DNA from: Clostridia bacterium
GTDB lineage: Bacteria > Bacillota > Clostridia > Christensenellales > CAG-314
DNA: 62,546 nt
Direction: 5' to 3'
NCBI GenBank assembly: GCA_017457305.1
Contig: JAFTHP010000030.1
Location: forward strand, 1 to 62,546
Each line of letters opens with the position of its first letter. The stretch's first letter is position 1. This document shows, piece by piece, positions 32,708-41,548 of this stretch. Below the pieces are notes generated by a model, which made no database searches, was not told the DNA's origin, and was given only the letters and a program-made list of their open reading frames with translations. Made by a program: the position numbers and the translations under genes.

Positions 32708-34303
32708 ATGAAGAAATTGACAACTTTACAATATTTGAAACTAAATAGGTTCCAAAAATTTGGTTATAATTTTGTTGACTTTTTAGCAAGCATCCCTGGT
32801 TGGTTTGTTAAACTTGGTGTAGCAATTTGGAACCTTATCAAAAAGTTTGGCCTTTGGATCAAGGAAGACGTGGTTGATACTTGTCGCACGTTTAAACGTG
32901 GTGATTGGGTAATCAAACTATCATTCCTGGTTATGGGGCTAGGCAACCTGGTAAACGGACAAATTTTGCGCGGAATACTTTTCTTGCTGTTTGAACTTGT
33001 ATTCTTTACATATATGTTTGTTCCAACTGGTGGTATTTACTGGATCAAAAAGTGCCAATTCTTTACACGCGACACAATTGGTACACAACCACCTGTAGAA
33101 GTGTACGATCCAATCAAGGACGTATATGTAACAACTTACTTTGATGACTCTACCAAGGTATTGCTTTACGGCCTAATTTCTATAGTTTTTATTTTGGCTT
33201 TTATTTACACATGGCATTTGCAAATTAAGCAATGCAGCACCATCCTCAAGATTAAGGAAGGCGGCGGCAAGCTTAAGGGCACCAAAGATGACCTCAAATC
33301 CATGCTTGACGAACAATTCCACAAGACATTGCTTGCTTTGCCTATTGTTGGTATCACAATGTTCACTGTATTGCCAATCATCTTCATGGTTTTGATTGCA
33401 TTTACAAGCTTTGATGCTACTGCAGACGGTTACAAAAACCTATACAGCTGGGTAGGCTGGGATAACTTCAACAAGATTTTCGATACTGGCGTTGGCGGTC
33501 TTGGTCTTGTTTTTGGCGAATTGCTCAGCTGGACGTTGATTTGGTCCTTCTTTGCAACATTTACAAACTATTTCCTTGGCATGGCTGTAGCTATGTTGAT
33601 CAACAAAAAGGGTATCAAAATCAAGAAGTTCTGGCGTACCGTTTTGGTTATGACAATCGCTATTCCCCAATTTGTATCATTGTTGTACGTTGCGCGTTTG
33701 TTTGACGCACCGGCATTAAACATTGATGGTAGCGTTGGCGAAGGCGGAGGAATTATCGGCAGATTGTTGCTTCAATTAAAACTAATTCCTCAATCGATGA
33801 TAGCGGACAAGCAATTCTCATTGTGGCAAAATGCAACTTCTGCACGTATTTTGGTAATTATCATCAACATTTGGATTGGTATTCCATACGTAATGCTAAT
33901 GGCGACAGGTATCTTGATGAATATCCCTGCAGACTTGTACGAATCTGCTAAGATTGACGGTGCAAATCCATGGCAACAATTTACACGTATCACATTGCCT
34001 TACATGTTGTTTGTAACTGGTCCATATCTTCTTACAAACTTTGTAGGAAACCTAAATAACTTCAACGTTATTTACTTGTTAACAGGAGGCGCGCCCAGCA
34101 AGACGCAGGTCGGGGCCGTACCAGGAGCTGTAGGCGAAACAGACTTGTTGATTACTTGGTTGTTCAAGATTACTACAGGTTCCACATCCGACTACAAGAC
34201 GGCATCCGTTGTTGGTATTTTGATTTTCGTTGTAGTAGCGGTGCTCTCACTCATTGTTTACAACGTAATTCCATCAAATAGAAACGAGGAGGATTTTAGA
34301 TAA
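32708..34303 (+). CDS. ABC sugar permease, MalF-like
   Basis: A 531-residue inner-membrane permease. An unusual N-terminal ~70-residue amphipathic region and extra helices precede the core transport domain, which carries the EAA loop YESAKIDGANPWQQF for contact with the ATPase. Conserved stretches (NFNVIYLLTGGAP) match MalF-type permeases. ATG 32708 is the only good start codon after an in-frame stop at 32699, yet the nearest Shine-Dalgarno (CGGAGG, 32684-32689) is 17-18 bases away, so initiation may be weak. Two attenuator hairpins separate it from the binding-protein gene. It overlaps malG by one base. Confidence 0.9.
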   Translation: MKKLTTLQYLKLNRFQKFGYNFVDFLASIPGWFVKLGVAIWNLIKKFGLWIKEDVVDTCRTFKRGDWVIKLSFLVMGLGNLVNGQILRGILFLLFELVFFTYMFVPTGGIYWIKKCQFFTRDTIGTQPPVEVYDPIKDVYVTTYFDDSTKVLLYGLISIVFILAFIYTWHLQIKQCSTILKIKEGGGKLKGTKDDLKSMLDEQFHKTLLALPIVGITMFTVLPIIFMVLIAFTSFDATADGYKNLYSWVGWDNFNKIFDTGVGGLGLVFGELLSWTLIWSFFATFTNYFLGMAVAMLINKKGIKIKKFWRTVLVMTIAIPQFVSLLYVARLFDAPALNIDGSVGEGGGIIGRLLLQLKLIPQSMIADKQFSLWQNATSARILVIIINIWIGIPYVMLMATGILMNIPADLYESAKIDGANPWQQFTRITLPYMLFVTGPYLLTNFVGNLNNFNVIYLLTGGAPSKTQVGAVPGAVGETDLLITWLFKITTGSTSDYKTASVVGILIFVVVAVLSLIVYNVIPSNRNEEDFR

Positions 34304-35220
34304 TGTCAAAAGTTAAAAATATCGAAACTGACAATCTTGGTCGTCCCGTTGAAGCTACAACAAAAAAGACGGGTATGGGCATCAAAGCATCCCGTAGAAT
34401 AAGCAACATTATTGTTTATGCAATTTTGGTACTTATTACCGTTATTTGGTTGTTTCCTTTTGTAGGAATTGTATTTGACTCATTCCGCATGGAATCTACT
34501 AGTCAAGTTAGTTATCTTATTCCAAAACAATGGGGATTTGGCAACTACATCAATTTGTTCACAAAAACAGACTTCCTAAAGTGGTTTTTAAATACCGCAT
34601 TGATGGGTGTTGCAACATCTGTTATTCAAACTGTATTTGTTCTTTCTATGAGCTACGTTCTTTCTCGTATGAGATTTAAGGGCAGAAAAGGCCTTATGAA
34701 CATCATGCTCATCTTGGGTATGTTCCCAGGATTCCTCACATTGATCCTTATTTACAAGGTATTTTCCGACTTGCACTTGACCGAAGGAATGGCTCCACTT
34801 GGACTAATCATCGTATACTGCGCAAGTAGTGGTATGGGATACTACGTATCTAAGGGATTCTTCGACACAATCCCCAAGAGCTTGGACGAAGCGGCTCGCG
34901 TAGACGGCGCAACACGTTTCCAAGTATTCTACAAGGTAATCATGCCATTGTCTAAGCCTATTGTTATTTACACAATGTTGATGGGCTTCATGGCACCTTG
35001 GGGAGACTTTATGATGGCAAGTTACATCATCCACGAAAACAACGAAGGTATGAACGTTGCCGTTGGTATGTACGAGTGGCTTTCTAGAACAATGCTCAAC
35101 ACAACATACACTCGCTTCTGTGCAGCAGGTGTAACAGTTTCAATCCCAGTTGTAGCAGTGTTCCTAGCACTACAAAAGTACTACGTACAAGGCGTAACAG
35201 GCGGCGCAGTTAAAGGATAA
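34303..35220 (+). CDS. ABC sugar permease, MalG-like
   Basis: A 305-residue permease with six predicted membrane helices and the EAA loop DEAARVDGATRFQVF. It pairs with the MalF-like protein to form the translocation channel. The ATG shares its A with the upstream TAA stop, so translation is coupled. ATPase energy would come from the next gene, 12 bases downstream. The C terminus (GAVKG) matches the usual MalG end in length. Confidence 0.93.
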   Translation: MSKVKNIETDNLGRPVEATTKKTGMGIKASRRISNIIVYAILVLITVIWLFPFVGIVFDSFRMESTSQVSYLIPKQWGFGNYINLFTKTDFLKWFLNTALMGVATSVIQTVFVLSMSYVLSRMRFKGRKGLMNIMLILGMFPGFLTLILIYKVFSDLHLTEGMAPLGLIIVYCASSGMGYYVSKGFFDTIPKSLDEAARVDGATRFQVFYKVIMPLSKPIVIYTMLMGFMAPWGDFMMASYIIHENNEGMNVAVGMYEWLSRTMLNTTYTRFCAAGVTVSIPVVAVFLALQKYYVQGVTGGAVKG

Positions 35221-35231
35221 GGAGAAAAATT

Positions 35232-36350
35232 ATGGCAACAGTAAAATTAACAAATGTAGTAAAAATATATGAAAAAGGTCACACACCTGCAGTTTCTGAC
35301 TTTAACCTTGAAATTGCTGACAAAGAGTTTGTTGTTTTCGTAGGACCATCTGGTTGCGGAAAGAGCACAACACTCCGCATGATTGCTGGCTTGGAAGATA
35401 TTTCCAGCGGTACAATTGAAATTGACGGCAGAGTAGTTAACGACCTTCAACCACGTGACCGTGATATAGCAATGGTTTTCCAAAACTATGCTTTGTATCC
35501 ACACTTGACAGTTTTCGAAAACATGGCATTTAGCCTTCGCCTAAAGAAAGTTCCTAACGACGAAGTTTATGCACGTGTAACCGAAGCTGCCGAAATCCTT
35601 GGTATTACAGAATACTTAACACGTAAACCACGTGCTTTGTCCGGCGGACAACGTCAACGTGTTGCTATTGGTCGTGCTATGGTACGTGATAGCAAAGTGT
35701 TCCTAATGGACGAACCACTTTCCAACTTGGACGCAAAATTGCGTAACCAAATGCGCGCAGAAATTATTTTGCTCCGTCAAAAGATTGACACAACCTTCAT
35801 TTACGTTACTCACGACCAAACCGAAGCTATGACTTTGGGCGACAGAATCGTTATCATGAAGGACGGTTTCATCCAACAAGTTGGTTCCCCAACAGAAGTA
35901 TTCGATATGCCCGATAACCTTTTCGTAGCAGAATTTATCGGTGCTCCAAAGATGAACACATTCTTCAGCGAACTTGTTAGAGAAGGCAACAAGTACTACG
36001 TAACACCATATGGTTACAGAATTGACCTTGACGAAGATAAGTGCGCAATTTTGAGAGAAAAGGGAATTGAATCTCAAAAAATCATCCTTGGTGTTCGTCC
36101 AGAACATATCACAAGAGCAGCCGAAGGCGGTATTCCTTGCACAATCAAGGTAAACGAAATGATGGGTAGCGAACTTCACCTTCACGTTTCCACAGATAAC
36201 GGCGATAGCCTAATTGTTCGTCTTCCAACCGTTAACCTAACAGCTGACGAACGCGCTCATATGACACGTGGTAACAGCCTTGCTATTGATTTCCAAAGCA
36301 AAGTTATCCACATGTTCGATCCAGAAACACAACGCAACCTTATCAAGTAA
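35232..36350 (+). CDS. msmX: ABC transporter ATPase, MsmX/MalK/UgpC type
   Basis: A 372-residue ATPase with Walker A GPSGCGKST, signature LSGGQRQR, Walker B FLMDEPLSNLD and switch-loop THDQTEAM, followed by the C-terminal OB-fold regulatory (TOBE) domain (ILGVRPEHI). Such ATPases energise several CUT1 sugar importers in Firmicutes and may also serve transporters elsewhere in the genome. The ribosome-binding site AAGGAGAAA lies in the 12-base gap after malG. It ends the importer operon; its 3' flank to the bidirectional terminator contains a repeated TTGGCCGACAG motif. Confidence 0.94.
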   Translation: MATVKLTNVVKIYEKGHTPAVSDFNLEIADKEFVVFVGPSGCGKSTTLRMIAGLEDISSGTIEIDGRVVNDLQPRDRDIAMVFQNYALYPHLTVFENMAFSLRLKKVPNDEVYARVTEAAEILGITEYLTRKPRALSGGQRQRVAIGRAMVRDSKVFLMDEPLSNLDAKLRNQMRAEIILLRQKIDTTFIYVTHDQTEAMTLGDRIVIMKDGFIQQVGSPTEVFDMPDNLFVAEFIGAPKMNTFFSELVREGNKYYVTPYGYRIDLDEDKCAILREKGIESQKIILGVRPEHITRAAEGGIPCTIKVNEMMGSELHLHVSTDNGDSLIVRLPTVNLTADERAHMTRGNSLAIDFQSKVIHMFDPETQRNLIK

Positions 36351-36375
36351 TTGTTAAAGGCTTTGCAAAAGCTAG

Positions 36376-36455
36376 TTGGCCGACAGCTAGGGTAATCCGC
36401 TCCAACAAGAAAAAGCCAGTAAGTTGCTACAAGTATAATTTGGCTTGGCCGACAG
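36376..36455 (+). repeat. Repeated TTGGCCGACAG in msmX 3' region
   Basis: TTGGCCGACAG occurs at 36376-36386 and 36445-36455, in a GC-richer non-coding stretch between msmX and the terminator. It may be part of a structured 3' UTR; I recognise no RNA family. Confidence 0.35.
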
Positions 36456-36505
36456 AGTGCGTCCTTGATAAGGCGGAGGTCATCTGGATAAAACTAAAGA
36501 ATAAA

Positions 36506-36545
36506 AAAAAGAACAGGTTTCCTTTTGGAACCTGTTCTTTTTTTC
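36506..36545. terminator. Bidirectional terminator between msmX and amylase
   Basis: AAAGAACAGGTT / AACCTGTTCTTT stem with A-run on the left and T-run on the right, serving both converging transcripts. Confidence 0.9.
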
Positions 36546-36560
36546 TGTTGATAAATGTTG

Positions 36561-38114
36561 TTATCTAAGAATTACAGATGTTTGGCCAGCAATAGTCAAG
36601 GTGCTTCCTTTTAGGGTAGCTTCGCCTGCTCCAATGTAGTCAAGAACCTTGTGGAAATCGTAATCGTATTTATCACTTAGGTCTATTGTGAGTGGCTCCG
36701 AGTCAACGTTGTGCAAAATGTAAATAGTTTTGCCCTGGTAATCTACCTTGAATCCGCCAAATGTATTTGTGGGGAAAGTCATTGCGCTGTATTCTCCACG
36801 AGCAATTTCGGGGTGTCGTATACGAACAGAAATTAGTTTGCGGTAATGGTTGAGCAAACTATTTTCATCTTCATCTTGAATAGCTACAGTGTCTTTAATT
36901 TGGTTTTTGTAGGTTGTGCCTACTGGATCTTTAACTGTATCTCCATCGCCCCAAATCATTGCCAAGCGTCTGTTTGCGTCGGTGTTAGCACCTCCGCGAG
37001 AACCTGTCATGCCCAGTTCTTCGCCGTAGTAAATAAACGGACTTCCACTGCACAAAATGTACAAATTAGCTGCCATTTTCTTGTTTGACCAGGTTGGATA
37101 TCCTGCAGAACGGTCCTGGTCGTGATTGGAATAGAATGGGATAAACATCGCTTCGCTACTGGTCTCTTTTAGGGCTTTAAGAAAATTGCTTACGTATCCA
37201 GTAAACGTTGACATTTTGCCATTTAGTCTTGCTCCTGTACAAATTATTCCTTCTTGAGCGGACATTTGAAATGCAAAACAGTTTAGCGCAGAAGTGTATT
37301 CCAAAATTTCGGTATCGGAAGACCAGCACTCTCCAACGCAGTAGATATCGGGCTTAAGCGCCTTTAGTTGTGCCATATACCAATCCCAAAACTCTGCCGA
37401 GCGTTCGGTGTCTCCGTAGTAGATGTACTTGATAGCATCAAAACGGAAGCCATCAATTCCCTTGTCTAGGTAGAACTTTGCCACGTCAACAGCATCCTGT
37501 CTAACTTGTGGATTGTCAAAGTTTGGCTCGGGCATTTCGCTGGAGAAGTTTCCTTCGTAGAAATAATCCGTGCCAGCAATTAGATATGGTTTTTTTCCAG
37601 CAAGTTCTTTTGCTGTGCCGTATGTGTAGTAGTTGTAGTAGGGGTCTTCGGTGTTGCCTTGTTGATGAGCTGCTACAAACTTCTTGAAGTATTGGTGTTG
37701 ATTGGACGTGTGATTTAGCACAAGGTCAAGTATGAGCTTAACGTTGCGACTGTGACACAACTCAATCAGTTCTTCAAGGTCTTCCATTGTTCCAAATTTG
37801 GGATCAATTTGGTAGTAATCTATTACATCGTATTTGTGGTAGGTGGGGGATTTAAATATTGGGGATAGCCATATTCCCTCTACACCTAGGCTAGTTGTGG
37901 ATTCTACGTTGCCATCGTTTAAATAGTCAAATCTGTTGATGATACCGCGCAGGTCGCCAATTCCGTCGCCATTGCTATCGGAAAAACTGCCCACAAATAT
38001 TTGGTAAAATACGCGATAATTATCGTTTGGTAGTTCTTCTTCCTCGCAGGCAACAAGTGAACACGTCATGGTGATTAGTAGTGCTATTAGTATAAGTACA
38101 GCAATTTTTTTCAT
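36561..38114 (-). CDS. GH13 alpha-amylase-type lipoprotein
   Basis: A 517-residue lipoprotein (lipobox LVAC near residue 23) with a GH13 barrel. It shows a Ca-binding-like DSNGDGIGDLRGI loop, LDLVLNHTS, nucleophile Asp in DGFRFDAIKY, acid/base Glu in CVGECW and the Asp of SNHDQDR, then a beta-sandwich C domain. The layout is like surface alpha-amylases and alpha-glucosidases of the GH13 oligosaccharide branch; exact specificity is not certain. Its ATG overlaps the stop of the upstream GH53 gene by one base, so the two are coexpressed although they act on different glycans. Together with the pullulanase it would feed the neighbouring importer. Confidence 0.92.
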   Translation of the reverse strand: MKKIAVLILIALLITMTCSLVACEEEELPNDNYRVFYQIFVGSFSDSNGDGIGDLRGIINRFDYLNDGNVESTTSLGVEGIWLSPIFKSPTYHKYDVIDYYQIDPKFGTMEDLEELIELCHSRNVKLILDLVLNHTSNQHQYFKKFVAAHQQGNTEDPYYNYYTYGTAKELAGKKPYLIAGTDYFYEGNFSSEMPEPNFDNPQVRQDAVDVAKFYLDKGIDGFRFDAIKYIYYGDTERSAEFWDWYMAQLKALKPDIYCVGECWSSDTEILEYTSALNCFAFQMSAQEGIICTGARLNGKMSTFTGYVSNFLKALKETSSEAMFIPFYSNHDQDRSAGYPTWSNKKMAANLYILCSGSPFIYYGEELGMTGSRGGANTDANRRLAMIWGDGDTVKDPVGTTYKNQIKDTVAIQDEDENSLLNHYRKLISVRIRHPEIARGEYSAMTFPTNTFGGFKVDYQGKTIYILHNVDSEPLTIDLSDKYDYDFHKVLDYIGAGEATLKGSTLTIAGQTSVILR

Positions 38115-40354
38115 TAGTTAGCCCCCTTTACAAGGTTAAGCATTGCGTCGTCAATCTTACCCCAAGCGCCATTGCCAGAGCCTCCACATTTAACGTAGAT
38201 ACCAACGGTGATGGTGTCTGTTCCATTGTATTGAATATCTTCGATTGTAGCGGTGTGCCATTCGCCGTACTTGGTCATGGTCAATTCGCCCCTCTTAACA
38301 ATTTCGCCGTTAATCTTTACGTAGGAGTAGATTTCCATTTCGCCGCCGTCGCCACCCATGATGGAGATTACGAACTTATATTCGCCAGCAGGGATATTTG
38401 TTGGGGTTTGTTCTAGTGTGAACTCTACGCTGTTAGCTGCAGCACTCCAAAAATGGTAGTGCATTGTGCCTGTCAAGGAGTCGCTTACCTTGTCTTCTAG
38501 TTTAAATTCGTCCATTTTGCCAATGGCTGTTGCAATCCATTGGTCGCTACCTTCTTCAAAGCTGTAGTCAACTAGGTAGTTCTTTTCCAGTACGGAAAGG
38601 ATACAAAGTGCGCTCATTCCGTCCGCTGTTCCGCGGATTTCATGTTTGCTTGCACCTTGAGCCATGATTGCTGCTTCGTCGATAGCATCCCAAGTAACGG
38701 CAATTTCTTTGCGTTCGTTGTTGCTGTAGATTGCTTGTACAGTTGCAGGCAATTCAATTTTGTCGCCAAGTGTTACAAATGCATTGCAAAGTTCCACGCT
38801 ATCGGGCTTGTTTTCTACTGTTGTGCCAGTGCGAACAAGGTGGAAAATCTTCAAGGATTCCAATGGCTTTCCGTTAGAGTCAAACATTGCTTGGTTATCT
38901 ACGGCGCATCCACCAGGATATTTACCTGCGTCTTCAGGGTCGTATTCGGCAGCGTATGGTGTTGCCCATCCGGAGCCGTGTTGATACCATAATGCTTGGT
39001 TTTCTTCGTAGTTAGCGCCACCAGAGGAGATCCAGGTTCCTTCCCAGTAGAACACACCAATACCATTGGTTGTCTTGGTCATAGTTTCAACGGCTTCTCT
39101 TACAGCATTGGCTTGACCTTGAACGGTCATTGCGTATGGTTGAACGGGTTCTGCATCGCTAATTGTGTTGCCGTAGAAGTCTGTGTCGTTTGGTGTGTAA
39201 GCGTAGCTGATTTCTGCAATCATAACCTTTTTGTTGTAGGTTTTTGCAATGTAGGAAAGAATGTTGCACAAATTTTCTGGTGTGCCGTGCCAGTATGGAT
39301 AGTAGGAACTAGCAAACACGTCGTAATCCACACCGTATTTCTCCAAGTTGTAGGAGTAGTTGCGATAATTGTCGGTTTTTTCTGGGTTGGCAAAGTGAAG
39401 TGCAACTAGAGCATTTGGAAAAACTTTTCTAACTGCTCTTGAACCAGCAGAGAAGAGTTTGCAGGTGTCTTCCCACTTGGTTTCGCCACTCATTTTTCCG
39501 CCGTTAGTTTCGTTACCAACCTGTACCATGCCAACGTCTACACCGGCATCTCTCAATAGTATTAGGCTATCTCGGGTGTATTTGTACAAAGCGTCCGCCT
39601 TTTGATCAATGGTCATATCTTTCCAAGCTTTGGGGCTAGGTTGCTTTGCAGGATCTGCCCAAAAGTCGGAGTAGTGGAAGTTCACAAGCAACTTCATTCC
39701 GTATTTGGTTGCGCGACGGCCAATTTCCAAAGCGGTGTTGATATCGCAGTTTCCTCCGCCATATCCACGACCTTGAGCGTCAAATGGATCCACCCACACG
39801 CGAACGCGGATGTAATTGATGCCATTTTGTGCAAGCACCTTGAACACGTCAGTTTCGGTACCGTTGTAGTCGTAGAATTTTACTCCGCCAGCCTCTAGAG
39901 AAGGAACGGAGGAAGCATCCATGCCCATAATGAAGTCGTCAGCAAGGTTTTCTACCTTTTGTACATACAAAGAGTCGCTCGTTGCGCCCACGGTAACATT
40001 TTCTTTTGTTATTACTTCGGGTTTTGTGCACGCACAATTTTCGTTTTCGTCTGAGTGGGGCAATTCATCTCCACACTTGTCACATAGACAGTCTTTGTTT
40101 GCGTCTACGTGATCAAAAGGGTTTCCGCAATTATCGCACAGACAGTTGTTGTCATTATCAGCACAACTTGTTGCCGTTTGGCAAATATCGCAAAAACAAT
40201 CGCCATCTTCATTGCTGTGGGGCAATTGTTCTTCGCACTTGTCGCACAAACAATCCTTGTTTTCATCAAGATGTTCGCAACTGCAGGAAACGAGAGCAAA
40301 CATTGCCACAAAAGTGAGAGTTAGCATTAAAATAACTGCTAGTATTTTTTTCAT
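38114..40354 (-). CDS. GH53 endo-beta-1,4-galactanase lipoprotein with Cys-rich repeats and CBM61-like domain
   Basis: A 746-residue lipoprotein (lipobox LVSC). Five Asp/Cys repeats (HLDENKDCLCDKC type) occupy residues ~22-115. The GH53 barrel follows (MGMDASSVPSLE, VNFHYSDFWADPAKQ, acid/base Glu in VQVGNETNGG, nucleophile Glu in MIAEISYAYT). Then comes a bacterial Ig-like domain (ELPATVQAIYSN...VTWD) and a C-terminal beta-sandwich like CBM61, which binds beta-1,4-galactan. It should hydrolyse pectic galactan at the cell surface. The start is the ATG at 40354, which gives the signal peptide and has GGGAG ahead; an in-frame start 16 codons upstream lies over the promoter. Confidence 0.92.
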   Translation of the reverse strand: MKKILAVILMLTLTFVAMFALVSCSCEHLDENKDCLCDKCEEQLPHSNEDGDCFCDICQTATSCADNDNNCLCDNCGNPFDHVDANKDCLCDKCGDELPHSDENENCACTKPEVITKENVTVGATSDSLYVQKVENLADDFIMGMDASSVPSLEAGGVKFYDYNGTETDVFKVLAQNGINYIRVRVWVDPFDAQGRGYGGGNCDINTALEIGRRATKYGMKLLVNFHYSDFWADPAKQPSPKAWKDMTIDQKADALYKYTRDSLILLRDAGVDVGMVQVGNETNGGKMSGETKWEDTCKLFSAGSRAVRKVFPNALVALHFANPEKTDNYRNYSYNLEKYGVDYDVFASSYYPYWHGTPENLCNILSYIAKTYNKKVMIAEISYAYTPNDTDFYGNTISDAEPVQPYAMTVQGQANAVREAVETMTKTTNGIGVFYWEGTWISSGGANYEENQALWYQHGSGWATPYAAEYDPEDAGKYPGGCAVDNQAMFDSNGKPLESLKIFHLVRTGTTVENKPDSVELCNAFVTLGDKIELPATVQAIYSNNERKEIAVTWDAIDEAAIMAQGASKHEIRGTADGMSALCILSVLEKNYLVDYSFEEGSDQWIATAIGKMDEFKLEDKVSDSLTGTMHYHFWSAAANSVEFTLEQTPTNIPAGEYKFVISIMGGDGGEMEIYSYVKINGEIVKRGELTMTKYGEWHTATIEDIQYNGTDTITVGIYVKCGGSGNGAWGKIDDAMLNLVKGAN

Positions 40355-40390
40355 CGTCAATCTCCCATTAGAGTATTTATCGGTATTACA

Positions 40391-40419
40391 ATTATACAAC
40401 ATTCTGCGACCGCTTGCAA
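40391..40419 (-). promoter_or_regulatory. Promoter of GH53-amylase operon
   Basis: Minus strand: TTGCAA (40414-40419), 17-base spacer, TATAAT (40391-40396). Confidence 0.75.
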
Positions 40420-40435
40420 GATAAAAAGGAAAAAT

Positions 40436-40462
40436 ATAATTAACTATTTAACAGTTAATTAT
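40436..40462. promoter_or_regulatory. Inverted-repeat operator candidate upstream of GH53-amylase promoter
   Basis: Perfect 10-base arms ATAATTAACT / AGTTAATTAT with a seven-base spacer, 17 bases upstream of the -35 box. The position suits an activator. 40463-40663 otherwise shows no gene. Confidence 0.5.
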
Positions 40463-40663
40463 TAAATGTGTCACGAAAATGATTGTAAAACAGATTAATT
40501 GTGTTTTGTAAACAACGGAAAAATTGTAGATAATTAAAGGCTAGTTATTGATAATGTTTCTACAGCTCTATCAAAAAACAGCGTATGATACAATAAGGTT
40601 TTGTGTTTTTTTTGCGGACGTGTGTGGTAGATTTGTTGAAGGCCAGTTGTAAACGTGAGCGGT

Positions 40664-41422
40664 TTACATAATAATCAACGACAGGCAAAATGGCACAATC
40701 AAGTAGATGGCAAAAACCATCCAATTTTTTGTTTTTATGGCACGCATTACCATGCTAACAGACACCCATCCGCTTACAAATGCGGCAACTATGCCCACCA
40801 CAAGGCAGTACCAAGGTGTAGTGATTTGCAATTTGATAGCTTCCCATCCTTCCACGACGGCACTTGCCAAAATTACCGGAACGGATAGCAAAAAGGAAAA
40901 TTCTGCAGCATCGGTGCTGTTGGTTCCCAGTAGCTTCATTGTGCTGATGGTGCTTCCGCTACGAGATAGCCCCGGCAGCACCGCAACCCCCTGGACAAGC
41001 CCAGTTACGGCAATTTTCCAAAGCGGTGTTTGTTCTAGTCTAAGCGTTGGCTTGGATAGTTTGTCGGCAAGAACAATCAACACAGCTGTGGTTGCAAAGC
41101 CTATGGGGAGAAGTTTGTGTATAAATTGTTCGGGAACAAAAATCTTCACCACAAGCGCCAAAACAAAAGTAGGCAAGCTGGCAACAATCAAGTAGGTCAT
41201 TCGTTTGTCTGCGATGGGGTGGCGGATTGTTTGCCACAAGCTGTGTCTAAATGCCAAGCAAACTGCGCCAAGCGTGCCCACGTGTAGCATCACGTCAAAG
41301 AACAGGTTGGATTGGATATCGAACAAACGCTCCGCCAGCAACAGATGTCCACTGCTGGACATGGGCAAAAACTCCGTAAAACCCTGCAATAATCCCAAAA
41401 ATAAACTTTCTAATACCGTCAT
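40664..41422 (-). CDS. uppP: Undecaprenyl-diphosphatase
   Basis: A 252-residue polytopic membrane enzyme of the BacA/UppP family that dephosphorylates undecaprenyl pyrophosphate to recycle the cell-wall lipid carrier; it can confer bacitracin tolerance. Signature motifs are GFTEFLPMSSSGH near residue 14 and PGLSRSGST mid-protein, both with the family's catalytic residues. The ribosome-binding site TAGGAG precedes the ATG. It is divergent from ychF and appears monocistronic. Confidence 0.95.
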   Translation of the reverse strand: MTVLESLFLGLLQGFTEFLPMSSSGHLLLAERLFDIQSNLFFDVMLHVGTLGAVCLAFRHSLWQTIRHPIADKRMTYLIVASLPTFVLALVVKIFVPEQFIHKLLPIGFATTAVLIVLADKLSKPTLRLEQTPLWKIAVTGLVQGVAVLPGLSRSGSTISTMKLLGTNSTDAAEFSFLLSVPVILASAVVEGWEAIKLQITTPWYCLVVGIVAAFVSGWVSVSMVMRAIKTKNWMVFAIYLIVPFCLSLIIM

Positions 41423-41443
41423 TTCACTCCTACCCTTTACAAG

Positions 41444-41471
41444 TTGACAAATTTATAGTACAATATATGCT
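41444..41471 (+). promoter_or_regulatory. Promoter of ychF
   Basis: TTGACA (41444-41449), 16-base spacer, TATGCT (41466-41471). Confidence 0.5.
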
Positions 41472-41548
41472 AGTAAGTGTCGGCTTTATCCAAAAGTGAC
41501 ACAGTGTAATTGTACACAAAAACAAGTATTTTTAGACCGAGGTTAACA

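Noticed and set aside
41459-41464. TACAAT as -10 of ychF
   Set aside because: Only nine bases from the TTGACA; TATGCT at 16 bases fits better.
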